Shown here: positions 11,716 through 25,222 of the stretch, one piece after another
Numbering within the stretch: the first letter of the stretch is position 1
How the letters are laid out: each line of letters opens with the position of its first letter
Source: Myoxocephalus aenaeus
Lineage: Eukaryota > Chordata > Actinopteri > Perciformes > Cottidae
Direction: 5' to 3'
Length of the DNA stretch: 64,000 nucleotides
NCBI GenBank assembly: GCA_038501785.1
Contig: JBAMJR010000170.1
Span: forward strand, 62,001 to 126,000
Notes under the pieces: generated by a model
The model's input: the letters and a program-made list of their open reading frames with translations, nothing else
What the model was told of the DNA's origin: nothing
Databases searched by the model: none
Position numbers and translations under genes: made by a program

Positions 11716-12724
11716 GTGAGTAAACGTTATATATTAAAGGCTTTGGTGTGAAAGACAGAAATAAAATAAAAAAACTCACTGAGCTGATATGTACATTGAT
11801 GACGTAGTTATTTCAGTCTGCGTTGTGACTGTGACAAACAACTAATTCATGTCAGCTAGCTAAACTAAGCTAGCTAAAACAAAAATTATGTTTTGAGACG
11901 TTAATACAACGTTAGTTAACGTACGTTAAGATATTTATCATGATATCCAATTAGAGAAATACACGTTAATAACACAGGGGCCACATTTAGCCACTGTAAT
12001 AATGTTAGCTGCCACATGTATCTGCCACTGCTTGGTGTTTATGTCGGCAAAGACAGCAGCAGGTGTTGCTTTTCTTTTCTCTAAAGGTGACGTTGTCTTT
12101 TAGGTAAACAAACAAAACAGTTTTTATTATTTAGGAGTCGCTGGGTTCCAGTTTTGCCATTCTTTACGCATCAGAGTCCCCAAGCAGCAGTTTTTCATTC
12201 AAACGTTTTTGGAGGACACGTGACACTGAAGACAAACACAGCTAATGCTGGTTGGGGTTGATTAACAAAGAGTATCCAAACATGGACCAAACATGTTTTT
12301 TTTTTATCGTTTAATTATTAAATTATTACATGTGTATCTCTGCATTGTATTCTTTTTGTTAAATGAGATGTCTCACTGTTAAAGGATCAGTGCACCAAAG
12401 TACAAAAATCATTCTTTCACCTTCTCCAATTATGTCTCCATCCTGATAGTTTTTATTTGGTTTGATGTGCCTAGCTTTTAAGATCTGGACCACCGTCTTC
12501 CTCCAACCTAAGACATGTTCTTAAACAGTATTGATGATTTGCATCTTTGTCCATAAACAATTTCCTGTTTACTCCGGAGAATTTGTGCTCCAGAACAGTT
12601 TTTATTAGAACTCATCTCTACTTAAAGAATGTATGAAGGCTTAAATAATGAATTAAGTTGTAATAATGCACAGAGAGGTTATCTTGGGAATATGATAAAT
12701 GTTTTTTTATTTCCACATGCAAAG
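11716..12724 (+). other. trappc9: Intron before the first recognised trappc9 coding exon
   Basis: AT-rich, with a poly-T run near 12298-12306 and a GCTAGCTAAACTAAGC block near 11855. It ends in a T-rich tract and AAAG at 12721-12724, which serves as acceptor. No exon is seen. Confidence 0.45.
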
Positions 12725-13308
12725 ATGAGCGTGCCAGACTACATGCAATGTGCCGAGGACCACCAGACGGTGCTTGTGGTGGTCCAGCCGGTCGGCATAG
12801 TGCCGGAGGACCTGTTCTTCAAGATCTACAAACGAATCTCCAGCGTGAGCCAGGTGAGCATCAGGGACTCGCAGCGCCTCCTCTACATCCGCTACCGCCA
12901 CCACTACCTGCCAGAAAACAACGAGTGGGGAGACTTCCAGACGCACCGCAAGGTGGTGGGCCTCATCTCCATCACCACCTGCGCCTCGGCCAAAGAGTGG
13001 GCCCAGACCGCAGAGCGCTTCCACGGCCAGAAGGAGGTGTACAGCTCCACGCTGTACGATTCCCGCTTGCTGGTGTTCGGGCTGCAGGGAGATATCGCGG
13101 AGCAGCAGCGGACGGACGTGGCCTTCTACCCCAGCTTCGAAGACTGCCCTGACGTGGAGAAGAGAGTGGACGACTTTGTGGAGTCGATATTTATTGTTCT
13201 GGAGTCCAAGCGGCTCGACCGGGCCACGGACAAGTCAGGTGACAAGATACCGCTGCTCTGTGTGCCCTTTGAGAAGAAGGACTTTGTGGGTTTGGACACG
13301 GATAGCAG
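12725..13308 (+). CDS. trappc9: trappc9 coding exon 1
   Basis: Encodes the N-terminal 194 residues plus two bases, from MSVPDYMQ to FVGLDTDS. The ATG follows an acceptor AG directly. The frame stays open for 32 codons upstream (to 12629), but that stretch is intron-like. Donor GTGAGT at 13309. This is the largest exon and the best conserved part against the human protein. Confidence 0.95.
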
Positions 13309-16300
13309 GTGAGTTGATGTGTTCTCTCCACTTTAGCATTTTCAGGCTGGTTAAAGAATGCTTGAATGATCTCTGCATCCAGTTAATGTGATTTACTGCA
13401 TTGTGCGTTTGTTTCTGGGTCAAGTTGCTTGTTACATATCAGCCTTGCCTGCTCAAAAATCTGTCTTTTTGATTTTTGCTGCATCAAGTTTGTTTGTTTG
13501 TTTACCTTGGTTTATGTGTCTTTCTTCTTCTTCTTCTTCTTCTTCTGTTGTTTTTTTGTTTTCTCTCATACTGTCCTGTGAGTTTATTGTTGGGTGTGAA
13601 AAGGTGAGATGTTAGACACATAAGTTTAGTGAACCCATACCGATCCCATTAGCTTTAGAAAATGCCAGACCTCTGTGCTGTGGTGCATTTGCTCATGACT
13701 CTAAGCCAAACTCATCGCTCCTCCAAAGATTTCAATTCATACACAAATGGATTGAAAAATCTGGATTGAAGTTGCGAGCCAAACAATATCCCCTGAGCTG
13801 TTAAATTCCAGCTCGATGAGTAAACATTGTTGGCTAAATAGTCAGAGCAATAACATTAGCTACTAAAATGAAAAGAAGGCTTGAATCACATCCCACCATA
13901 CCATACGTGATGCCTGATTTAAAGGCACTACATTACAGTCCAGTGCACAAAGGTCATGTTAGCAATATTATGTTTGACACTGTTAGAGTAGAGAAAACTG
14001 CCAAGTTTCAGTCAGTTGACCACAAAGTGTTCACAGAGGCCCAGTGGTCTTACACTTTTTTCTTTTTTCTTTTTAATAGTTGATTCAGAAGGGATTTAAA
14101 GGACCATACCAGTGTTTTTCTGTGCCTTTTCTGTTAATTACTGCCCACCGTACTCCGTGATAGTGATACAAAGATGCAGTAGTTTTGCATTTTGAAATGT
14201 CAGCCCACTGCCAAACAGCAACCTTTCTTTTTTTTTTTAAGCATGAAGATGCCAAATTCATATTATTGTTATTTTTTGCATGGGATGTTTTTCAGAGCTC
14301 AACACCCTGTCCAGTAAACCCTAAACAGTACCTCTTAAAAACTAAATTTAAAATGCAATTGTGTGTAAACTTAAACACACATTTAAAGGTAATTATATTA
14401 TTTAAATATATGATATAATATAAATAAGGAAGATAAAACAAGAAGAGTGCTTTGCAATAAAAGGAAATCTGCAAACCGGTATTGGTTTTGTGTTAAACTT
14501 GCAATGCATTGTTTTACTGGTCTATAACTTTGCATACTTCTTTCCAAGAAAATTACTGCAATCTCCAATTAAATCCTACTAAATAGTCATTTATTCATAA
14601 TTTATACGGGGGAACTTAGTTCTCCATATATTTATATGATGAATTGAATGCAGTAGACTAGCAATTCATTGTAATTAATTAATGTTAATTGTATCAATTC
14701 CCTTATAATTAGTCCCAAATGTCATGACTTTTTTTTTTTTTTCTTCAGGAAATCTCTTGGAAATGATTGTGAAATTAAGGACTGATAATGATACTTATAA
14801 AATCAACTGAAATCAGTTGCCACTAAAAATTATAAATACATTTTTTTGTATAATATTTCAATGTTGAAACACTGAAAAACACTGTTGTGGTCCTTTCTAA
14901 CGGAGGAGCCGATAGTTTGGACTCGCTGAACACCGTTTGGAACGGGACATGCCACTGAGGCTCGGCCCAGCAGGAGAACATTTTGGATTGGGACGGTGCA
15001 GTTTGGGATTTTGTCTGTTTGGCTGCAGATACTGGCCACGGATCACAGATCTTTATTCACGAGAGGAGACGTTACCTGCCAGCTTGGCGTATCACCTCAG
15101 CCACTCATAAAAACACACATTTTATAATGGCATCCATGTCCAAAGATCCAGTTTATTTGCTGTGGAACGGCCTCCTTTTCATTTTAGTTTTTACTCTCGT
15201 AAGTTGCGTTCTGAGCCTTAGCGTTTATTCCTCTACACAGCGAAGACAAATGTTGTCCATGGCTTGTTGTCTGCACGCGACCTTCCCAGTCCGTCAGATC
15301 CTGGTGAAGCTGCTCCTTCCCGAGTCCCCGTGTCTCTGTGCACGACCGCGGGGTCGTAGGTCGGCTCGCGCGCCGTCCTTGTTGTGTCGCTGTGCTTGTG
15401 CTTCCCCGTTCCATACACCTCCTTCTGTAGCTGACTGGTAGGATCCACTCGAGTCTCCTCTCCCGGCTCCCTGCTGACATAGGAAATGACAAATAGCAGC
15501 AAGTCTCAGCCATCTTTGTGAAAAAAAAATAAAAGAATAAATTCACTATATGAATCAACCAAAATCAATTTAAATGCCCCAAATTAAAGCTGTTCACCCT
15601 GCTGTTGTCTGAACATGTTTTCCTTTCTTCCCCTTTACCTGCTGCTCTCTCTCAGGCATTATAAAAAGCGCTGCCAGGGCCGGATGAGGAAGCATGTCGG
15701 GGACCTGTGTCTCCAGGCCGGCATGCTGCAGGACGCCCTGGTCCACTACCACATGGCCGTGGAGCTGCTCAGGGGCGTGAATGACTTCCTCTGGCTGGGT
15801 GGTAAGTCGGGAGGATGGTCGGCTTATTTCTGTAAAATAGGATTCACGAGGCGAGAATGACTTTATTGTTGTTGTCGGTTTACTAAATGCATCAGCGTCT
15901 GGCTTCTGATACTGGACTTTGAGGTCAATACCGGTATCGAGATTTTACAGTTTCTTTTTTACGTAAACACATACAACACAAAAGCATCCTTTTAAAGTTT
16001 GGATAGTCAATAATTGTGACAAACGCATAACAAGATTTTACAGATAATAAAAATAAACTTCAGTACTCTCTGGTTTAGAAAATATGTAAACGCCTCAAAC
16101 GTAATATCTTTGGTATTTCAGTGCTGCAATTTATTGGTGGACATAAACACTGCCGTATATCTGTGATAAGCCAATAAAGGCCAATATTAATGGCCTTGTC
16201 AATTTCCACTTTATTAGCAGTGTAAACATCAGGGTTTTAGAACTTTATTGATCCAGCGAGCCTCAGAGGCTCTCAGAAAGAACAATGAATAAGAGCTGCG

Positions 16301-17235
16301 TCAAGCTGGAACGTTTGTCTTCTGTTTATTTGTTCCCTTCCAGCTGCGTTGGAGGGTTTGTGCTCAGCCTCCGTTATATTCCACTACCCCGGAGGCACGG
16401 CGGGGAAGACTGCAGGACGAAAGCCGAGCATCTCCCAGCCAGCAGACGCAGGGAAACGCCACAGACCAGGTGAGCACGTCCCTCTGCACCGGATCGAAAA
16501 CAGCGGTCCGGATGCGATAACGAGCGAAGGCTGAAGTCTGTGATGAGCTGTGATCGAGTGAGAGTGTCGCTCAGCTAGGCTGCTTCCTTTTGTGCATTCC
16601 TGATTGTATTTACACTTAACATCATCGAATCTTTCCACTCTTTCTTAACATGCCATTAACATGGTGTTTTATCAACACTGCCTTTGTATGTAACTACACA
16701 ATAAGTGGAGCATAAGCAACGCTAAAGAGCTGCTTCTATGATGCCTGCATGTTTATCTGAGGACTTCACAATTTAGGGTTGCAAGTAACGATTTATTGCA
16801 TTATTGATTAATGTACTACAGATAATAATTTTTTAATTGTTGTCAGCGTCTACTTCTGACTAGTAAATCCAGGCTGCGCCCGTGTTCTGCTATGTGCAAT
16901 TACTGTTTTTGATAATTGAGTCTGGTGGCTTTGAAGAGAGCATAGATGAATATAACGCCGTCGGAAAGAGCTCTCCGACTGAGGTAAAATGGTTAAAATA
17001 TTATAAATGTAGATGTACACTTATTTATATAGATCTATGACATTTATATATATATTTCTAAATATATATTTATTTATATATCTATATATTTATTTATTTA
17101 TATATATCTATTCATATATTTATTTATTTACAGATTTATTTATTGTTATATATTTTTATTCATATATTTATATTTATTTATACATAGCTTTATAATATTT
17201 TTCTTTTTTTAATATATATATATATAATTTTATTT

Positions 17236-17300
<65 letters not shown>

Positions 17301-17458
17301 TTTAAATATATATATTTATAATAAATATATATATATATTTATAATAAAAAAAAATATATTTTTTATTTTTAATATATATATATTTTTTTATTTTTAATAT
17401 ATGTATATTTTTATAATAAATATATATATATTTTAAATATATAAGATGTGTGTGTGTG

Positions 17459-17536
<78 letters not shown>

Positions 17537-18815
17537 AAGAAAATAATTATAAATATATATGAATAAAAATATATAACAATAAATATATATGTATGTATGT
17601 ACGATATTGATTACGCCCCTTTTTTATCGCTTTACTCCCGTGCCCGTTTACGAGCTCGCACTCTTCTTCTTTGCCTTTGTTCACTGAAACCATCGGCTGG
17701 ACCGTTTATCACACTTGTTCTCCTGCACCTGCCAATAAAAAACAGGACCCACCTCTTAAAAATGGAGCCGCGAGAGGTCAAAACCCTACCTTTGTTCAAT
17801 TGCATGTCAAAAGTTTCTCGTGACTCTTGATAAGTGTATTTTATAGGAGAAGTGCTGCAGCATTGAGCACACTGTTGGGACTAACACTGCTAACATTGCA
17901 TCTTGCGTCATGGAGTGAATCTGCATTCTCTCTCTCTATCTATAGGAGCTCAGGAGGTTCTCATTGACCCAGGTATGGAATGTCTAACCCACATAGCTCT
18001 TGTAGACAACAATCTGCCTCATTGCTTGTGGCCAAATTAGCCCTGTTTGATGTCGTTTTTCATCCTACATCATCAGCTTCCTGATTGCTTTGGTTTATTT
18101 TATCCTTTGAGAAGTGTTTGATGTCTCCCCTTTCCCCGTTTACAGGTAGTGTTCTCTCCTGTGTTGGTTTACCGTCACCTTTTTGTTTCTTCTTTTTTTC
18201 CTAACGTACCTGCTCTTTCTCACAGCCACGCTTTTGGGGATCAGTATCACATGACTACAATTAAAGACTGAGGAGCTTCTATTTTACTTATTTTATTCAT
18301 TATCTCACATCCTACTCTTGATTATTACGCAAAGATCACTTAACCCGATCAAGGACATTTAATATTTCCGTTGCATATCTCTCGAAGCACCAGCAGGTGG
18401 CAGCTCATCACCAGTGCTGCATACTTTAAGTTCCTGCTTATTACTCTCTGTCGCTTACTCTTTCATAACCTAAAAAAAACTAAATTGTGACTCGATCGCC
18501 TCAGTACTTTATTTACCTCGGTGCAATTATAGCCTGAAGTGTTTTCTCTTTGTGGTAACTGGCCTAAAAAGTAGTGCGACGCAGCGTCTCGTTACGGCAC
18601 CACGGTGTTTCAGCCTGGGACGTCTTAGAGGCCTCCGAATATTCATGACATCACTTCCTGCTGGCGTCGGGGAGAGCGGGACGGTTTGGTGTACGGGGTC
18701 ATCGGAGCCCGGATAAAGCACACATTTCACAGTTTCATTCAACATCATCTGTTGTTATCTGTTCAGATACGTTAACAGTCTTTATGTGAACACCATTTTG
18801 AACACTGCCTTATTT

Positions 18816-18846
<31 letters not shown>

Positions 18847-21800
18847 ATATATAAAATGCATGTGGCTGTGGCAGCCAGGGCGGTATCTTTTTAAAGTGTA
18901 ATTGGTGGATTTAAGTTTCCCCTCCTTCCTGTTGTCACTCGTGTCGTTTCTTTTCCTTTTGTGCTGGAAGGGACCGATGGTACGGTCACCTTGCACGTCT
19001 TTCTCAAGCTGATCGTGTGCCGTCCTCTTTTCGAGTCTAGGCGCCCTCACGGCCAACGGCATCAGCGCCGACACCAGCACGGAGATCGGAAGAGCGAAGA
19101 ACTGCCTGAGTCCCGAGGACATTATCGAGAAGTACAAAGAGGCCATCTCCTACTATGGAAAGGTAATCAAAAACTACACAGCAATGTTGTCGTTGGATTA
19201 CAGACAATAATGAGTAACATCAGGGTTTAAAATATAAAAGCGTTTTTCAAACCAGCAGTCAGTACATGAGACAATAAAACTCATAACAATTCTGCATTTG
19301 TGTGTAATATCAGACGATCAGACGATCCCTTGGGGTTTACGTGAACTAGACTATTGATTCAGACATAATGAGAAATTGCAGCATATCCGTCTTCTATCAA
19401 ATGATGTATTTGTAATAAAAGGTTAATATTGGCTTTGTGTATCAGGCAAAGCGTGTTAGTGTTGCCCGAACACTCAGTGGGGAAATGTTAATGTTTTCAA
19501 TTCAAACAACTTTATTGTTCATCACGTAATGATGGGAAATTGTCATAAGGCTCAGAAACAACATGAAAACATTCACTCATGAAAAATTATGTTAAAACGC
19601 AATCAATTCCTTCAACAAATAAGAGCCGCTGTGTAAAGATGCATTAAAATGAGGGGGCAGTTTATTTAGCCTTGTTCAAAATGAATTTTATAGTGTCTTT
19701 TTATTTTTTATAGTTTTTTCTAAGTTTTCTTTATAGTCCATAGTAAGCAAAGTCAAGTAAATTGATGTTGTATGTTTCAAGGCCAGACATCAGTAAGTGC
19801 TTGGCAGTAAACGACAAAAGCACAATATTACAGCCGTAAATAAACTTAAAGCAAAAAAAGCAATTAGTATGTCTTGAGTTGCCTTTTTAAAGGCAAATAT
19901 CTTATATCTTCAAAGGCTAGTCTGATTATATACTATTTATTTTTTACCTTACAAGGCTAAATCCAAAATGAATTCTTGCCTGATATTTCTCATTCCTTTG
20001 TACCATAGAGCTCCTTTTGTTGTCCCAAAACTCTTGAAAGCACATCAATGATGCGGGGTATTAAAACCTCTTAGAAGTTAATTTGCAAAAGTCCGACTTT
20101 TTCTTATTTATATATGCCTGCCTGCTGTTGGCAGGCAGGCATATATAAATAATAAGATATAAATGTTTCGAGGCGTTTTTATCATCCCCTTTGGATCTTT
20201 TTCCATCATGCTTTCACATTTTGGCCAGTACTACTGTGAAACAAGTATTACATAGCATTTTATGTTGAATTAAATAAAAAATCTGATATTATATAAATAT
20301 ATATAGTTGGTTTATGACCGGTTTTGAAAGATTTACATCTTCATTCAGAACAAATGGGCTATGGTGCCTTTTCCTCACTGGAAAACAGGTGATTTAAGCC
20401 GTTGTCCTCTTGATTTTTGGTCCGGATAAACACTCCAGAGCTTTGAAGGTGGTCACAACAACCTTGTATCATTTGATGAAAGAAAATCCAGATCAGTGTC
20501 ACATGAGACCACTTATTCCTCCGGTATGCGATAAAAGCTCACACTGTCCATGACGGTGTTTACCTTCAGGTTGCTCTTAAAAAAAACAAAAAAAACGCCA
20601 CTGGTTTGCAGAAACGTAGCTCCACGTTGTGTCTTTGTACGTGTGTGTGTGTGTAGTATTCATCCGTGTCACCAGGGGGCAGTGTTTGATTAGGTTTGAT
20701 GGAGTTTGAGTGCAGAAACAACACTGTTTGACAACATGCTGACAGCGGCCGTTTGCTTCCCAGCGCATCACGAGGACTCACGAACCGGCACGAGAGCTTG
20801 TGTAATCGCTGGAAATAATAAAAACCTTTTATAACAATCTGTATTTGACAGACAAAACCATTTGAATAATGTATCAGTGCGTGGCATAATATATGCGTAA
20901 TCTCCTTTTGACTGTACTTGTACAAAGTCACAAAGAATGGTATTAAAGTATCCCTAATGCTTAGGGAAAGCTGAATAGGCTCATTAAGCTCCCCGACTAC
21001 TCTGAAGCAACCCTGTGTTTTATCTCCATTATTATAATTGCCTTTTTTTTTTTTTTTGCACTGACCTCCCTCAGCCCTTTTACCTGTAACCAGCTCCTTC
21101 AGAATTCAATTACATCTCAACACAGCCATTCAGATATTAATTGAATTTTAATAAAAACACAATGGACGGAAGTTGAGGCGAGATTAAAAAAAAAAACACT
21201 CCTACTTGCTCGCAGCGTGAAGCCTCGGCAAGCAGCAGCACAGGTTTATTTTTATTTGTTTATGGAAGCTAAGCCCTCTCGTCTGTCAACCCACATCGAC
21301 AGAGACTGATGAGAGCGCTCGTATATTAATGAAAACACATTCTCTCTGATCACGAGGCGGGTTGCAGAAGTCAAGGCGACCCTCATCGACTGTTCGTTCT
21401 CCATTAAGCCGTCTCTCCTCCCCATCCCATCCCCCGCTCCTCCTCTTATCTCCCGCAGTACAAGAACGCCGGCGTGATCGAGCTGGAGGCCTGTGTGAAA
21501 GCGGTCCGGGTGCTGGCCATCCAGAAGAGGGCGAGGGAGGCCTCGGAGTTCCTGCAGAACGCCGTTTACATCAACCTGGGACAGGTACGCTATCTGAGCC
21601 TCCTCCACCAACACGGGGGATTTAATATGAGCGCTTTGGTCTGCAGTTAAATCAGCGAGACTGCAGGATATCAAAATAAAACACAACTCACCCAACAACC
21701 GCGTTCAGTGAATACAACAATACATTTCTTCTTGTTTCTTATGTGACCCACGCAGCCAATTTAGGTTTTTTTTCCGGTTTTCCAGCCGAGCTCTCCGTCT

Positions 21801-24027
21801 CTGCTTTTAAATCTGGATACACCTGAAATAACTCATTTTATAATTAGGCCAGTTTATATATCTATTTAACTATAAGTGTAGAGCACTCTAGTGAAAGCGT
21901 TCGTTAAAGTCCTTCAAGCACTTCGTGAGACGGCGCAAGCCGAATATTTATGTTTGGATGGTTAAAGATCGCCCCCGGAGATGTTTGAAGAGATTTAAAG
22001 ATACTCTGCTTTAAATAACAATTTGCGACTGATGTGTTTTTCCACAAAGAAAAAGTTAAAACAATTTAAAATTCAACTCCTTTTCCCTCATTCAAGAATC
22101 CTGAATCTATGAAAATGCACATATTGTTCAACTATTGAACAATATATTGAGTTCAACTTCTATACATGAGTTAATAATACTGACAACAACAATAATATCC
22201 ATTTATAATAATTATATATTACTATATGTGGAATTCCTTCTCATCCAATTTAATCGATAGGCCAACAGATGTCATATTTAATTCCTTTATGTATAATTTG
22301 ATTGGTACATAACTATTTTGTGTAGCTACTGATACACTGCAAAAACAGCCCTTCTAGAAAGAAGCAAAAAAGTCTTATATTCAATCAAATCATCCTATAT
22401 CAAGCAAAAAAATCTGCCAATGGGGTAAGCTTTTTTTGCTTGACAAGATTTCTTAAAATAAGCCCAAAATTCTTGGCTCTGAAAGACTAAAATGAGACTT
22501 TAAACCTGACAGAAAATCTTAAATTAACCCAAATTCTTCTAAAACAAGCAATGCCATGCAGTTTTCATTCAGCATGGTTATTTGTATTATGTTGTGTGTT
22601 GTATAGACCAGTCTGCTGTCATCTTAATATGTTAGATATGAAGCAGCAGGTTCTGCCCTGCAATGAAAATAATAATAATAATTAAAAAAAACTTTAATTG
22701 TCCTTGTTTCATGGCATTCTTAAATTGAGAAGTTGTGCAAATGGTCTTACTCTTAAAATAAGGCAAATAATCTTGTCACTGCACTGGGTTTTATTGTAAA
22801 ACATTTTTATACTCTGTTTCTGGTTCATTTTAGCTCAAAATTAGCTGGTATATCTTATCAAGAAAAAGTAAGGCATACTTTCTTAAAATGAGATAATTTT
22901 TCTAATCAAAACATGCTTGACAAGATTAATATTCTTTTTGGGCAAAAAAACAAGACTTATTTTCTTGATACAAGGCTTTTTTTACTTTCTTGAAATTCCT
23001 TTTTTTGCAGTGTATAAAATGTCCATTTATGTGTAGACTTTGGAAATGTATGTTGCATGTGTGCCTAATGTATGTAATGAAATGCATCCAGACGCTTTTG
23101 AAGATATGTGTATAATTATATCCAAGCCACAGGAAGTGAGTTCCTGCTCTTATGTAAACCTGTTTTCAAATCACAAAAATTAAAGCAGCAAATTCTTTCC
23201 CTCTTCAGCTGGTAAAAACAGAAGCTCCGCATTATGAAGCTCGACTATCCAAGTGAAGCGACACACTTGTGGACTTTTAACGTTGTCTCCATACTAGCTA
23301 TCGGAAGAGGAGAAGATCCAGCGCTACAGCATCCTGTCCGAGCTCTACGAACTCATCGGCTTCCATCGCAAGTCTGCGTTCTTCAAGCGCGTGGCGGCCA
23401 TGCAGTGCGTGGCTCCCACCATCCCGGAGCCCGGCTGGAGGGCCTGCTACAAGCTGCTGCTGGAGACTCTGCCCGGATACAGCCTGTCGCTGGACCCCAA
23501 GGACTTCAGCAAAGGTAAACGTGCACACTTGGTGGTAGTGGATGTTTTATTTTGTTTTGTTTTTAGTTATTAGATGTGAAAATCTAGACGGGGTTCTTAC
23601 GGTCATGGAAAACCAGGAAAAGTCATGGAATTTTAAAATGGTTATTTCCAGGCCTGTAAAAGTCCCTTTTGAAAAAAATAAAAATCCCAAAAGTCATGGA
23701 AATGTGTTCATGTCGTTCATTTACGCCGAGTTTGAAATAATTAATGTTTTTAAAAGAAAGACGCTCAAAATATAAGCATACATACAGGCATCTATATAAA
23801 TGTTTATTCTTTTAATCAAACTATTCTCATTCATTTGTGTCATTTAAGGTTTACTGTATGCTTTGGAATTTTCATTGTTAGTTTAAATAATTGTTCATGT
23901 TTACACCGAGATTTCACAAAATGTTTGGTCATGGAAATTTGGTTTAAAGTCGTGGAAAAGTCATGGAAACCCATCGGTCAAAATGTCTATGAACTTTTTT
24001 CACAGCAGCCAGTTTGACGTGTAATCT

Positions 24028-24087
<60 letters not shown>

Positions 24088-25157
24088 GGGTGTAATGAAT
24101 AACATTAATTATGGCCCTGTTCCATTTCGGTTGGCCAGAGCTCTGGCGTTGTGGCTCACTGGAATGATTGTGACACACTAAACGAAACGGGACCATAATT
24201 ATCTTTCTATCAGTCACACCTGTGTTTCCCCTTCGATGACGTGTCAAAATGGCTGCTGTGAAAAGGGCTCCTCCAAGACTGCAACTAACAATTACTAATT
24301 TCATATTTCATCTATTTTTCTTCTTCGATTTAACTGAAAAATCAGAAAATAGTGAAAAACGGCCATCACGATTTTCCAGTTTACCATTCACCAGGTTGCT
24401 GGTTTTAACCGACCCAAAGATATCTGATCAACATTCGAGAAGCTGGAAGCAGAGAATATTTGGTATTCTTGCTTGATAAATTACTGAAACAAGGATTTAA
24501 TTTACAACTTATTTTCCAAATAATTTTCTGTCCGTCAACTAATTGAATAAACAACAACTTGTGTGTGCTGCAGTGTGTTTTAAAAGAACAGCATTAAGCA
24601 GGTGGCAAACAACGTATGCACCATAAATAAAATTATAAAAAAGAAAGTTTCAACCTCACGAGATCAATACATTAGACGAGAATAAGGAGAGGAGGCCGAC
24701 AGAACCTCGCAGTTCAAGTTCTGAGTTCATTTGAGCGTTTATTTAGTTATTTTCTTCTTTATCACTAATTTGACCTCAAAAAGTCACTGGACAAACACCA
24801 GTGTCCGTGATAAAAGTAAAGACTTTAAAATGAGCAATAAAAACAACAACAACAACAACAAAGCATGTAGTTGTTGATCCCTCCTCCTGCAGGTCTGGGT
24901 TGGAGGCTCTCGTTAATCTGCCGTCATTTTGTCTTCAGTCACGATGCTTCTGGGAAACGCCTCTAAAGCGCCGACAAAAAAAAATTATAAGAATTTATGA
25001 CTCACTAGAAGTGTGTGTCTATATCTGCAAGGAGAACCTGCCTTCTGTCTGTATTTTCTCCTTTCCTATACAGTTTTTATGTTCCTGTTATTTTTAGGAA
25101 CCGTTAATAAAATTATCTGTATTGCGTTTTTATTTTACAATCATATGCACCTAATAG

Positions 25158-25222
<65 letters not shown>

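Noticed and set aside
12629..12724. In-frame extension upstream of the trappc9 ATG
   Set aside because: The sequence is intron-like (T-rich tract then AG) and the family starts at MSVPDY, so the extension is not coding.
20104..20152. Calling the perfect hairpin a microRNA gene
   Set aside because: The stem is shorter than a typical pri-miRNA and no known seed family is recognised. Kept only as a structural finding.
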